In this document: positions 8,050 through 17,630 of the stretch, in pieces | Numbering within the stretch: position 1 is the stretch's first letter | How the letters are laid out: the number at the start of each line of letters is the position of its first letter | Assembly: GCF_004378355.1 (NCBI RefSeq) | Contig: NZ_SNUB01000007.1 | Location: 62,001-126,000 of the forward strand | Direction of reading: 5' to 3' | DNA length: 64,000 bases | DNA from: Psychromonas algicola | Lineage (GTDB): Bacteria > Pseudomonadota > Gammaproteobacteria > Enterobacterales > Psychromonadaceae | Made by a program: the position numbers and the translations under genes | Notes under the pieces: model-generated | The model's input: only the letters and a program-made list of their open reading frames with translations | Database searches by the model: none | Told to the model about the DNA's origin: nothing

Positions 8050-11000
8050 TTAAATGAGTGAAATAGCCAGTACTTTAGCCTGACTAAAATCAGTTTTACC
8101 TGATCCTAATTTTGGAACTTGCTCAACCTGATGCCAAGTTTTAGGGAGCATTAACGGGTTAATACCATTTTCTAGCATTTGTTTTTTAACCGCAGCGACA
8201 TCTAATTCACCTTGATATAACAAGCTTACAATTTCCCCTTTTTTATCATCAGGTAGATTGACTGCCACTAATTCAATATCAGTTTTATTCGCTTCAATGA
8301 TGGATTGTTCGATGGCACTCAAACTGACCATTTCACCGCCTAATTTAGCAAAGCGAGAATAACGATCGACGATAGTTAAAAATCCATCGATATCGAGTTG
8401 ACCTTTATCGCCTGAAACATACCAGCGTTGTCCGTCAATATTTTTAATCACTTGTTGCGTTTTTTCTGGATCGTTTAAATAACCTAGCATGACTTGGGCA
8501 CCGCCGATCAGTACCATACCTGCTTCACCAGTTGCTAATGGCTCAAAGGTATTAGGATCAACAATTTTAAAACTAGTACCAGGTAATGGCATACCCACTG
8601 TGCCTTGTTTACCGCCAACTTGTACTTGCCAAGACTTTGGATCTAAATGGTCAGGCATATTAACACTGGCGACAGGCGTTGTTTCTGTAGTGCCATAACC
8701 TTCTAAAATATCCTTCTTAAACTTATTCTCAAATTCTACTTTTACCTGTGCATTTAGCTTCTCAGCACCTGCAACAACAATACGTAAAGAATCAAACATC
8801 AAAGGCTCTAGTTTACGATTCTTACTGTATAAGCGAAGGAACGTTGAAGTTGCACACATGATTGTTGCTTTGTTTTGTGCAACGATTTTACCGATTCCAG
8901 CGGCATCCGTTGGGTCTGCATAACAAACCAAAGGCACGCCTTCAATTAAAGGTAGGAACTGAGTCACAGTTAGACCAAAGGCATGGAACAAAGGTAATGA
9001 TCCTAAAACAACATCGGAAGCTTGCGTATTTAATACATCGGCCACTTGTTTTAAATTTGCCAAAATATTGGTGTGAGTGAGCATGACACCTTTAGGCGCT
9101 CCTTCTGAACCACTTGAAAATAAAATAGCAGCAACTTGGTCTTGTTTCATACTTGGCGCATAGATTAATTTCAAAATACTTGCTGGTAAGATAGTCACTG
9201 CAATTAATCGAGCTATTTTTTGTGCTTTACTGATTTTCTTCAGCATATCTTCGATATAAATTACATCAACGGCATTTAATAATGGGCTGAGATCAACACC
9301 TCGTTGTTCTAGCTTTTTAAGAAAACGTTTAGATGTATAAATTTGTTTAATGTTAGCTTGCTGTTGTGCTTCTACTAAAGACTGCTGGCTCGCCGTGTAA
9401 TTTAAATTAACAATGGTTTTACCTGCTAATAACGTCGCCATATTGGCTAATACACCTGCGCTGCTAGTAGGTAACAACAATCCTACATTTTGTGTTGTCG
9501 TCGATTTTTTTATCAACTTACTTAAACTAATTGCGCCCACTAATACTTGTTTTGCCGATAATTTAATGCCCATATTATCGGTAAGCGCCTGTTTATTTGA
9601 TTGACGTTTGACGGTATCAATCCAAGTGCGACTAATATCTGGATATTTTTGAGTATGCGTTGTCCAAGATTTTACTGATAACTCGAATACCGCTTGTTTA
9701 ACCTGTTGCGCTTGAGTGGTTTGATCCATTGCCGGAGCAAAAGCCACAATCACATCTCTAAACATACCTTGTGTACGTTGGGCTTTTAAGGTGTTTGATG
9801 AACGACTAAATTTACTTCCCCATAACCCACGAATATAAAAAGGAATGATCGCCACTGGGTTTTCTGCTTTCTTACAAGCTAATTCAAAACCACGTTTAAA
9901 TTCACCAAGATGGCCATTACGACTAATACTGCCTTCTGGAAATAATGCGACTACTTCACCTTTATCTAACATTGTAGCAATGGCAGTTAAAGAACTTTTA
10001 CTCGATGCTGAAGTATCAATTGGAATACAATTTAATGCTTTTAAAAACCATTTTAAATACCAAAGGTTGTAGATAGTTCGATCCATAACAAAGCGAACTG
10101 GACGTGGGCATGCAATTTGTAAAATAGCCCAATCAACCCAACTGATATGGTTCCCTAAAAGTAACACGCCACCTTGCTCTGGAATATTTTTCATATCCTG
10201 AACATCCACTTTATAGTGACGTGAAATAGTCCAACTAAGCACTAATCGAACTAAGCATTGAGGTAATTTATAAACTGTATATACGCCGCCAAAAATAGCG
10301 ACAATAGCGGTAAAGAATAATAAGAATTGACTGTCATAACCGAAGATTGAAAAAGCCACGGTTAAACATAAAAAAGAAGCCATACCTAAGTTTTGAACCC
10401 AGTTATTAACGGCTAATATTTTACCCATTTCATCATTTTTAGCGCTAAATTGAATCAAAGCATTAAGTGGGACAATAAATAAACCGCCCATTAATCCGAT
10501 CACTAAGAAACATAAAGCTTGCGTGGTTGACGACTCCATCGTTGGTAGTAGCCATAATGAAATAGCGACACCTAATGCTCCAACGGGAATTAAACCCAAT
10601 TCAATATGATGTTTAGATATTCTGCCTGCAAACCATGAACCCAAGGCAATACCAATACCGGTTGTTGCCAAGGTTGCTTGAATCACTAAGGTATTGGTGA
10701 TATCAAAATTTGCTTTTGCGTAAGCAGGAAAACTAGCAAGTAATAACTGACCAATAGACCAGAACATGGTTAAACCAATAATAGAAAGGCGAATCACTTT
10801 ACGTTGTAAAAAAGGACTAAGGCTTTCCTTCATGTAGCCGCCTCGGCGGTACACTGGCCATTCAAATTTAGGCGTTGAAATATTCTTTTCAAGTGTGGGT
10901 AAACGATACGCCATGACTAATTCAATGAGGGAGTTAATTACTAATAACCAAGCAAGTGGAGCCATGCCTATTAATATTTCTGACGGTGAGCTTGCCGTAC

Positions 11001-11502
11001 TTTCATACAAGATTTCAAACAATAAAGAATAAACTAAAGTACCAGCAAGAATGGCAATAATTGAAATAGATTGTACTAACCCATTTGCTTGAGCTAATTT
11101 TTCTTTACCAAATAATGGTTTGATATATCCGTATTTTGCAGGCGAATAAAAAGTGGATTGCACTGCTAATAAAAAAGTCATTGCAAAAGCAGGCCAGAAC
11201 CAACCAAGGTAATAACAAAACACGATGGCACAAGTGATTAATACAGCAACCCAAGCGGAAGCTCGAATGACTTTGTTTTTTGGATATCTATCAGATATAA
11301 AACCAGCAGGCGTTAACAATAAAATAAAAGGTAATAAAATTAAGCCATTTACCAATGCTGTTAAGATAACTTGTAACTCACCATCGTATGATTTGAAAAT
11401 AGTATTTTGAATAATGATTTTATGCCCTAAATCGACAAATGAATTAAGGAAAACGGCAAATAGATATGGCCATGCCCCTTTTATTTTTGCTAATTTATTC
11501 AT
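8050..11502 (-). CDS. aas: Trifunctional LplT-Aas: lysophospholipid flippase / acyltransferase / acyl-ACP synthetase
   Basis: This 1150-residue protein recycles lysophospholipids. Residues 1 to about 420 are an LplT-like MFS flippase. Residues about 430-640 are a PlsC-type acyltransferase with HX4D (GNHISWVDWA) and the FPEGSIS motif. The rest is an AMP-forming acyl-ACP synthetase with AAILFSSGSEGAPKGVMLTH, EGYGTTETTP, the WYVSGDKG region and a C-terminal catalytic lysine in LGSGKTDFS. In E. coli LplT and Aas are separate genes; fused versions are known in other proteobacteria. AAGGA precedes the ATG. Transcribed away from an XRE regulator. Confidence 0.93.
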   Translation of the reverse strand: MNKLAKIKGAWPYLFAVFLNSFVDLGHKIIIQNTIFKSYDGELQVILTALVNGLILLPFILLLTPAGFISDRYPKNKVIRASAWVAVLITCAIVFCYYLGWFWPAFAMTFLLAVQSTFYSPAKYGYIKPLFGKEKLAQANGLVQSISIIAILAGTLVYSLLFEILYESTASSPSEILIGMAPLAWLLVINSLIELVMAYRLPTLEKNISTPKFEWPVYRRGGYMKESLSPFLQRKVIRLSIIGLTMFWSIGQLLLASFPAYAKANFDITNTLVIQATLATTGIGIALGSWFAGRISKHHIELGLIPVGALGVAISLWLLPTMESSTTQALCFLVIGLMGGLFIVPLNALIQFSAKNDEMGKILAVNNWVQNLGMASFLCLTVAFSIFGYDSQFLLFFTAIVAIFGGVYTVYKLPQCLVRLVLSWTISRHYKVDVQDMKNIPEQGGVLLLGNHISWVDWAILQIACPRPVRFVMDRTIYNLWYLKWFLKALNCIPIDTSASSKSSLTAIATMLDKGEVVALFPEGSISRNGHLGEFKRGFELACKKAENPVAIIPFYIRGLWGSKFSRSSNTLKAQRTQGMFRDVIVAFAPAMDQTTQAQQVKQAVFELSVKSWTTHTQKYPDISRTWIDTVKRQSNKQALTDNMGIKLSAKQVLVGAISLSKLIKKSTTTQNVGLLLPTSSAGVLANMATLLAGKTIVNLNYTASQQSLVEAQQQANIKQIYTSKRFLKKLEQRGVDLSPLLNAVDVIYIEDMLKKISKAQKIARLIAVTILPASILKLIYAPSMKQDQVAAILFSSGSEGAPKGVMLTHTNILANLKQVADVLNTQASDVVLGSLPLFHAFGLTVTQFLPLIEGVPLVCYADPTDAAGIGKIVAQNKATIMCATSTFLRLYSKNRKLEPLMFDSLRIVVAGAEKLNAQVKVEFENKFKKDILEGYGTTETTPVASVNMPDHLDPKSWQVQVGGKQGTVGMPLPGTSFKIVDPNTFEPLATGEAGMVLIGGAQVMLGYLNDPEKTQQVIKNIDGQRWYVSGDKGQLDIDGFLTIVDRYSRFAKLGGEMVSLSAIEQSIIEANKTDIELVAVNLPDDKKGEIVSLLYQGELDVAAVKKQMLENGINPLMLPKTWHQVEQVPKLGSGKTDFSQAKVLAISLI

Positions 11503-11610
11503 GCTGATCCTTTAATTTAAAATAGTTATAATGTGACAATTGCATTGATTATGATCGACTGCATAAATTGAACAAGTCATTTACAAAAAGTCTACTCATA
11601 CAAACTCTTT

Positions 11611-11629
11611 GGTATTACATTGTAATACC
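11611..11629. promoter_or_regulatory. Perfect 19-bp palindrome, putative operator
   Basis: GGTATTACA-T-TGTAATACC has two exact 9-base arms. It lies 22-40 bases before the XRE regulator's ATG and about 110 bases before aas on the other strand, so it may be the regulator's own binding site in the shared control region. Confidence 0.6.
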
Positions 11630-11650
11630 AAATCATTAAAAAGGTCTTAT

Positions 11651-12385
11651 ATGTCACAGGGTCAAGTGTTGATAAGTGCATTAAAATCTCAACTTAAAGC
11701 ACATGGTAAAACCTATTTAGATGTTGCTCAACACCTAAATCTTAGCCATGCATCGGTTAAACGCTTATTTAGTGACGAAACAATCAGCCTAAGTCGGTTA
11801 GAAAGCATTTGCGATATGATTGATATTACTTTATCTGATTTAGTGTTTTCGATGTCGATTAAAAGCAATAAAATCGATAAGTTAAGCATTACCCAAGAGC
11901 AAAAAATTGCAGATGATCTTTTGTTACTACTGGTGACAGTGTGTGTCATTAATGGCTTTACCTATGAGAATTTGTTAGATAAATACACAATCACAGAGCA
12001 TGAGTTAATTCAAAAGTTAGCTAAATTAGATAAGTTAAAGATTATTGATTTATTACCCGGCAATCGTTTTAAATTATTGATTACCAAAAACTTTGCGTGG
12101 TTACCTGATGGACCTATCCAACGTTTTTTCTTACAACGTGTTCAAGAAGAGTTTTTTAGTAGCCGATTTAATCAATCTACAGAAAAGCTTATCGTCGTAA
12201 ATGGTTTATTATCTTTAGGCTCTAATGCTGAACTACAAAAGAAAATGCAGAAACTAAGTAATGAATTTGTTGAACATAAACAACAAGACACAAGCCTTGC
12301 AATGGAGGAAAGAGCGGGTAGCACTATGGTATTAGCGCTAAGACAGTGGAACTCAAATTTGTTTAAAGATATTGAACAGAAATGA
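11651..12385 (+). CDS. XRE-family transcriptional regulator
   Basis: A 244-residue protein with an N-terminal Cro/C1 helix-turn-helix (LKAHGKTYLDVAQHLNLSHA then SVKRLFSDETISLSRLESIC) and a C-terminal region of about 170 residues of unknown fold that may sense a ligand. The ATG at 11651 follows AAGG and begins right before the HTH; the longer reading frame from a TTG at 11609 would run through a palindromic operator. Divergent from aas, it is a candidate regulator of membrane-lipid repair. Confidence 0.82.
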   Translation: MSQGQVLISALKSQLKAHGKTYLDVAQHLNLSHASVKRLFSDETISLSRLESICDMIDITLSDLVFSMSIKSNKIDKLSITQEQKIADDLLLLLVTVCVINGFTYENLLDKYTITEHELIQKLAKLDKLKIIDLLPGNRFKLLITKNFAWLPDGPIQRFFLQRVQEEFFSSRFNQSTEKLIVVNGLLSLGSNAELQKKMQKLSNEFVEHKQQDTSLAMEERAGSTMVLALRQWNSNLFKDIEQK

Positions 12386-12391
12386 AATCAG

Positions 12392-12454
12392 AAAAAATAG
12401 CAGATTTAATCCTATATTTAACTACGTAAAAATAAGTTAAATCTGCTATTTTTT
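12392..12454. terminator. Bidirectional terminator
   Basis: A 17-base arm (AAAAAATAGCAGATTTA, 12392-12408) is the exact complement of 12438-12454. A and T runs on the two sides allow use by both the XRE gene and the convergent DUF1499 gene. The loop is 29 bases. Confidence 0.75.
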
Positions 12455-12462
12455 GAATGTAA

Positions 12463-13200
12463 TTAACCTTGGTTAAATTGTTTAATAAATTCACGAACGC
12501 GCTGTGCGTTTTTACCGCGATCGCCTCGTCCAATGCGAGAGTGAGAACGGATATCTATAATGCTCCCAGAATTCATTGCTTGAATACGAATAACTACATC
12601 ATCTTCAAAACTAAAAACAGGCGTCGATGCAACCGCTTCTATTATTCCTTGTTCTAAATTTTTAGCGACAATATCCCAATCATTATTTTCAGCTATTTTT
12701 AACGAAAGGTTAAAAGCTTGCTCTGTTGTTAATGATGATTGTATTGGTTGAATATCAGGAAATAACTCTGTTTGTCTTTTTGCGGCGCTTGCGCCTGGAT
12801 ACTCAATGGTATTACTCTTTACAGGACGAAAGGCTATAACAGCATCAAAAACTGGTGGTGTTATTGTATCTGTTGAAATGTCATTTAATGGGAGACCCGG
12901 TGGTGTTTTTTCTGGTTGATTTGCAAATTGATTAATAACTGGAGCAAGTAATAAAAGAACAGCTAACCCACTCTTAATACGTGAGTTAAGATCTCCTCGT
13001 GCTAGTACCAATATTAAAATAGCTGTAAGTAAAATAGGAACGGCAGCTTGTGAAGCGTAACTAATTGTAGTGAATGCGGTTCTAATGCCAATCCATTCTC
13101 CTCGAACACCAAAAATAGCCACAATAATTGCAGCAATACATATAACACTAGCAAGCAAAATAATGCTGGACCAGGTTTTAGATCTTTTAAGTAACGACAT
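12463..13200 (-). CDS. DUF1499 family membrane-anchored protein
   Basis: A 245-residue protein with three N-terminal membrane helices (about residues 12-32, 48-68 and 75-95), then a soluble DUF1499 domain. Family marks are PGLPLNDISTDTITPP, FPDIQPI, FSFEDDVVIRI and IDIRSHSRIGRGDRGKNAQR. The molecular role of the family is unknown. The ribosome site AAGGA lies just before the ATG. Confidence 0.82.
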   Translation of the reverse strand: MSLLKRSKTWSSIILLASVICIAAIIVAIFGVRGEWIGIRTAFTTISYASQAAVPILLTAILILVLARGDLNSRIKSGLAVLLLLAPVINQFANQPEKTPPGLPLNDISTDTITPPVFDAVIAFRPVKSNTIEYPGASAAKRQTELFPDIQPIQSSLTTEQAFNLSLKIAENNDWDIVAKNLEQGIIEAVASTPVFSFEDDVVIRIQAMNSGSIIDIRSHSRIGRGDRGKNAQRVREFIKQFNQG

Positions 13201-13469
13201 ATTTATTCCTTCTGTTAGAGCCTATTAATAAGGTTTATTTTAAATATTGTTAAGCATTTTATTCTAAATGCTTTGTGAGGACTGATCGGTTCTCTTTGTA
13301 TAGTGATTGATAGCTATTCTCTTTACAAGGTTGTTTTTTTTAAATTGTAGTATTACCTTAAATTCAACCTTGATTGTTGAATAAGAAATGAAGCTTTATT
13401 AAAGAAGCTGTTAAACTATCGCCATAAAATATCAATCAATAATTAATTAAAATGTAAATAGGAATATTA

Positions 13470-13919
13470 ATGCTAATAGTCGATTACCAAAGTAAAAGTT
13501 ACCATCGTTTTTTAAGCGATATGCTGCAAATTGCAAACCATAAAACACGATTTTTGATCACTTTTAATGGTGCAAATGCCGAACAATTAATCGCTGCTGC
13601 GACAGATTTAGCATCACATACCAATAACAAAATTAAACAGTCTAGTGCAATTAATGATAAAGCATCAGAAATTGAAGTGGGTGAGTTATTTGCAGGCGCT
13701 CGAAATAGCCGAGATATTCTGATTTTTGAAAGTTCAGAGCTATTGTTTGATAAAAAGACTGCAGTAAAGAATTCCCATGAAAGAGACAACGGTTTTGACC
13801 TTAATAATCTGTTTAAAAATATAGCAAAACATAATGGAATTGTGGTTTTAGCTAATAGTAAAAAACAAACATTAAGTGCTTCAATGTCGACTAAAATGGA
13901 TGTGGTTATTCGTTTTTAA
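13470..13919 (+). CDS. Degenerate AAA-like protein without ATPase motifs
   Basis: A 149-residue protein. The second half (DILIFESSELLFDKKTAVKN, SHERDNGFDLNNLF, NGIVVLANSKKQTLSASMST, KMDVVIRF) follows the AAA+ pattern of a Walker B strand, a KRTEVKDSHDR-like loop, sensor 1 (LATNxKxxID) and an arginine-finger region. The Walker B acidic pair DE is replaced by ES. The Walker A position (TFNGANAEQL) has no GKT. It should therefore fold like an AAA module but not hydrolyse ATP. AGGA precedes the ATG; it is a single gene. The similarity is by eye and partner proteins are unknown. Confidence 0.6.
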   Translation: MLIVDYQSKSYHRFLSDMLQIANHKTRFLITFNGANAEQLIAAATDLASHTNNKIKQSSAINDKASEIEVGELFAGARNSRDILIFESSELLFDKKTAVKNSHERDNGFDLNNLFKNIAKHNGIVVLANSKKQTLSASMSTKMDVVIRF

Positions 13920-14248
13920 TTGAAATTATCCGCTTCTCAGGCTTTGTTGCTGTTGCTTGGTGTTATTTTTGTTGATAATTAGGGTGGGTTGTCAATATTT
14001 TGTTGTTTTGGCTTTGGTTTGTTATTGCAATTGGCATATATATTAATCTGCAGGCAAACGCATTTATAATGCAATAAGATATCATTATCATCAAGTTGCA
14101 ACAGTGAATAATAAGCCGTAATACTAAGTATTTTGCTATCATTTGAACAATTAATTTGAGAGTTAATTGTATACTTATTAAAAAATTAAAAGTGATTTTG
14201 ACATTTGAAATCACTTTATTATCTATTTGAAGAAAGTAGGACGAGTCG
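13920..14248. other. AT-rich intergenic region
   Basis: About 330 bases between the AAA-like gene and the GAF-GGDEF pseudogene. I see no convincing gene, terminator or repeat, only T-rich and TTG-rich stretches. Confidence 0.5.
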
Positions 14249-14613
14249 ATGGAAAAGCTTAAATTACCACATAATGAAAAGACTCGAAGTACTTAGAACT
14301 CTCGATATTTTAGATACGCATGAAGAAGAATGTTTTGATAGATTAATTCGCATGGCTAAACGTATGTTTAATGTCCCTATTGCGGTTGTCAGTCTTATTG
14401 ATGAAAATCGTCAGTGGTTTAAATCATGTGTAGGCCTTTCCATTAAAGAGACTTCTAGAGAAACATCATTTTGCGGGCACGTAGTACTAAATCGATGTGT
14501 CTTTTTCATTTGGTATTGTGGAATTTGATTATACGAAACACATTTCTATTGAATCATTGTTATCAGAAGCTGACGAAAAAATGTATTGTTTCAAAAATAG
14601 CAGAAAGAAATAG
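14249..14613 (+). pseudogene. GAF-GGDEF diguanylate cyclase, collapsed remnant
   Basis: AGGA and an ATG at 14249 open MEKLKLPHNEKTR, the usual start of GAF-GGDEF proteins, but the frame shifts near 14285 and continues as RLEVLRTLDILDTHEE in another frame. The GAF part runs to ETSFCGHVVLN (about 14490). The sequence then jumps, in a further frame, to VSFSFGIVEFDYTKH, ISIESLLSEADEKMY and the stop at 14611-14613, which is the last 40 residues of a GGDEF domain. The rest of the GAF domain, the GG(D/E)EF active site and most of the cyclase are missing. No active enzyme can be made. Confidence 0.85.
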
Positions 14614-14658
14614 TAAAAATGCATTATTCTTCCTGCTTCTTATCTAAATCATCACGGT

Positions 14659-15042
14659 TTATTGATCTTCTATGATCGCATAAGTACCAGTGGCATAAGC
14701 AATCAATGCATTTTTATCATCATGAAGTTCTATGGTGACAAATGAAGTGGTACGACCTTGACGTTTGATTTCTGCTGAAGCGAGTAAATACTTTCCTAAT
14801 GCAGGTTTTAAGTAGTTTATCTTTATTTCCATAGTCACAGCTGTGTAATTTTCTTCTAATGCTGAAACCGCGGCATACCAACCCGTGTTATCCATTAATG
14901 TCGAAATCACGCCACCATGTACAAAGCCTTTATGTTGTAAATGATAAGATTTTACATGCAATTCAACTTCCGCTTTACCTTTAGAGAAGCTTTTTAATTC
15001 AGCACCTGTGTGTTCAAGGAATGGAAAAACAATCTCTCTCAT
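14659..15042 (-). CDS. PaaI-family hotdog thioesterase
   Basis: A 127-residue single hotdog domain. HKGFVHGGVISTLMDNTGWY is the PaaI-type active-site helix, and the C-terminal strands TTSFVTIELHDDKNALIAYA fit the fold. It probably hydrolyses an acyl- or aryl-CoA thioester, substrate unknown. AGGACAC precedes the ATG. It is on the same strand as the LysR gene but about 60 bases beyond its end. Confidence 0.85.
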   Translation of the reverse strand: MREIVFPFLEHTGAELKSFSKGKAEVELHVKSYHLQHKGFVHGGVISTLMDNTGWYAAVSALEENYTAVTMEIKINYLKPALGKYLLASAEIKRQGRTTSFVTIELHDDKNALIAYATGTYAIIEDQ

Positions 15043-15105
15043 AGTGTGTCCTATTTAATGGCATGTGAAGTTTATTCTATTATTACTTGATAGTTACTGA
15101 ATAGC

Positions 15106-16026
15106 TTACTTTACATTCACAAGTGCTTCCATGTAAGCATTTAAAATTAAATTATCAACGGCACCTTTCCGAGTGATCACTGAAAAGTGGGTATCAAAAC
15201 CTCTATTGTGCTCGCCAATTGCCCTTAATTGGTCCTTTACAACCCAACGTTTTGCAAAGTGTGTGGGTAAAAAACCAATAAAACGATGACTCAAAATCAA
15301 GAAGGCAATCCCTTCTCGGTCAGTACTGGTTGCGGTGGCATTCAACATGATTTGTTGCTGTTTTATATCCGCAGATTGTGGGTAATTTGGTACCACTGCA
15401 TCGTATTCTCCTAACGCTTGATCACTAATTGCATTGAGATTTTGAGCGAATAAAGGATGTTGATTAGCGCAATATAATAAAGATCGTTCTTTATATAATT
15501 TAGTGTAATTCAAGCCGGGTAAAGTACGGAATTCTGGCACAACGCCAATATGTAAAGTTCCGTCTAATACCGCTGTTTCTATATCATTAGGCGGAATCAT
15601 TCTGATATTGATAATGACATCGGGTGCACGTAATTTTAATGCGCTTAAGGCTTGGGTAATTTTCATTTGTGGAATAGTCACCATATTATCGGTGATCCCA
15701 ATATTCAATTCCCCTACTAACTCTGTATTGATCGCATTAATTTGTGCTTTGAAGGTTTCTAAACTGCCTAATAATTGCAATGCAGAATGATAAACTTGAG
15801 CGCCTTGTTCTGTGATAGCAAATCCAGAACGACCGCGTTGACACAAACGCATGTTTAATAACGACTCAAGCTCAGTAATTGCTAAGCTAATAGCAGGGCG
15901 ACTGATATTAAGTTCCACTTCGGCTGCAGCAAAACCACCGGATTCAATCACTGTTTTAAAAACACGTAACAAACGAATATGTGTATCGCCAAGTTGTCTG
16001 GGTAATAAGTTTTTAGCTTGCTTCAT
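15106..16026 (-). CDS. LysR-family regulator next to beta-alanine catabolic genes
   Basis: A 306-residue regulator with an N-terminal winged HTH (FAAAEVELNISRPAISLAI then TELESLLNMRLCQR) and a periplasmic-binding-protein-like effector domain (GELNIGITDN onward). It is divergently transcribed from the aminotransferase gene with 192 bases between them, the usual position for a LysR activator of the adjacent operon. The inducer may be beta-alanine or malonate semialdehyde (inference). Confidence 0.88.
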   Translation of the reverse strand: MKQAKNLLPRQLGDTHIRLLRVFKTVIESGGFAAAEVELNISRPAISLAITELESLLNMRLCQRGRSGFAITEQGAQVYHSALQLLGSLETFKAQINAINTELVGELNIGITDNMVTIPQMKITQALSALKLRAPDVIINIRMIPPNDIETAVLDGTLHIGVVPEFRTLPGLNYTKLYKERSLLYCANQHPLFAQNLNAISDQALGEYDAVVPNYPQSADIKQQQIMLNATATSTDREGIAFLILSHRFIGFLPTHFAKRWVVKDQLRAIGEHNRGFDTHFSVITRKGAVDNLILNAYMEALVNVK

Positions 16027-16083
16027 CTGTTTTTATCCATTTCATCAAATCTAACTTTACTCACTATAAGATAATTTTTTAGA

Positions 16084-16097
16084 TAAGTAATTACTTA
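16084..16097. promoter_or_regulatory. Palindrome in the LysR/bauA control region
   Basis: TAAGTAATTACTTA is a perfect 14-bp palindrome 58-71 bases upstream of the LysR start, containing a T-N11-A core. It is a candidate LysR binding site; AT-richness makes chance occurrence possible. Confidence 0.35.
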
Positions 16098-16218
16098 ACT
16101 TAACTTTAATAATATTGAATTTACGTTACCTAATAATCCTTAGATACTTTAATTCAATTAATTGACTGCTCTAACAAGAATAAGAACGCAGTCTTCGCTG
16201 TTAAAGGGAGTGAAGTAA

Positions 16219-17565
16219 ATGTCGAACATTAATGAAGATGCTAAATATGCTGGTTTAAACCAACAACAGCTTGATAGCTATTGGATGCCATACACAGGTA
16301 ATCGCCAATTTAAACAAGACCCTAGAATCATTGTTTCCGCTAAAGATAGATATTATACCGATGCTCAAGGTCGACAAATCTTTGATGGTTTATCCGGGCT
16401 TTGGACTTGTGGTGCAGGGCATTGTCGACCTGAAATCACCGAAGCCATTAGCAAACAAGCCGCGGAATTAGATTATGCGCCTGCATTTCAGTTTGGACAT
16501 CCTAAAGCCTTTGAACTAGCACATCGTATTACTGAAATTACACCAGAGGGTTTGAATCGTGTTTTCTTCACTGGCTCAGGTTCCGATTCAGTTGAAACGG
16601 CATTGAAGATGGCGCGTGCTTATTGGCATAAAAAAGGAATGCCAAGTAAAACGCGTTTTATTGGTCGTGCTAAAGGTTATCACGGTGTTAATTTTGGTGG
16701 CTTTAGCGTGGGCGGTATTGGCGCTAATCGCCTTATTTATGGTAGCAGTGTTGAAGCAAGCCATATCAAACACACCTTATTAGAACAAAATAAATTTACT
16801 AAGGGGATGCCAGCGGAAGGGGCGTATTTAGCGGATGAATTGGAAGATATGATTGCCGTTTATAATGCTGAAAATATTGCCGCGTTAATTGTAGAGCCTA
16901 TGTCTGGTTCTGCGGGGGTACTTCCACCACCTGTCGGTTATTTAAAACGTCTACGTGAACTTTGCGATAAATATAATATCCTATTGATTTTTGACGAAGT
17001 GATCACTGCCTACGGTCGTATGGGATCAAATACTGGCGCTGAAGAATTTGGTGTGGTGCCAGATCTTATGGTGACCGCGAAGCAGCTAACTAACGGTGCA
17101 ATCCCTATGGGTGCCGTGATTGCTAAGCAAGATATTTACGATACGTTTATGGAAAAAGGTGGCCCTTTTTACATGCAAGAATTACCACATGGTTACACTT
17201 ATTCAGCGCATCCTATTGCTTGTGCTGCTGCATTAGCTTCGTTAGATATTTTAGCCAAAGACAAATTACCGGAGCGCGTTAAATCCATGTCGCCCTTGTT
17301 TGAAGAAAAACTGCATAGTTTGAAAGGCTGTAAACATGTTACCGATATTCGTAACTATGGTTTTGCTGGTGCATTAACCATTGCTGCTAAAGGTAATGAA
17401 CCGGCATTACGTCCTTATTTAATTGCAATGAGCATGTGGAAAAAAGGTTTCTATGTACGTTATGGCGGTGACACTATCCAACTTGGTTTACCGTTTACCG
17501 TTGAAGCGAGCGAAATCGATAGTTTAATTAATGCCTTGGGTGAAACCCTCAACGCAACAGAATAA
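16219..17565 (+). CDS. bauA: Beta-alanine--pyruvate transaminase (omega-aminotransferase)
   Basis: PLP enzyme of 448 residues converting beta-alanine and pyruvate to malonate semialdehyde and alanine. It aligns by eye along its length with P. aeruginosa BauA: DSYWMPYTGNRQFKQDPRII, FDGLSGLWTCGAGH, FFTGSGSDSVETALKMARAY, LLIFDEVITAYGRMG, and the PLP lysine in MVTAKQLTNGAIPMGAV. GGGAG precedes the ATG. First gene of a two-gene operon with the dehydrogenase. It supplies the last nitrogen-releasing step after the pyrimidine genes at 36-43 kb. Confidence 0.92.
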   Translation: MSNINEDAKYAGLNQQQLDSYWMPYTGNRQFKQDPRIIVSAKDRYYTDAQGRQIFDGLSGLWTCGAGHCRPEITEAISKQAAELDYAPAFQFGHPKAFELAHRITEITPEGLNRVFFTGSGSDSVETALKMARAYWHKKGMPSKTRFIGRAKGYHGVNFGGFSVGGIGANRLIYGSSVEASHIKHTLLEQNKFTKGMPAEGAYLADELEDMIAVYNAENIAALIVEPMSGSAGVLPPPVGYLKRLRELCDKYNILLIFDEVITAYGRMGSNTGAEEFGVVPDLMVTAKQLTNGAIPMGAVIAKQDIYDTFMEKGGPFYMQELPHGYTYSAHPIACAAALASLDILAKDKLPERVKSMSPLFEEKLHSLKGCKHVTDIRNYGFAGALTIAAKGNEPALRPYLIAMSMWKKGFYVRYGGDTIQLGLPFTVEASEIDSLINALGETLNATE

Positions 17566-17630
17566 CGAATTAACGTAACTGAATTTGAATTAAGTTAACC
17601 CATTTATATTACACACTTTATTAGGAAGAA

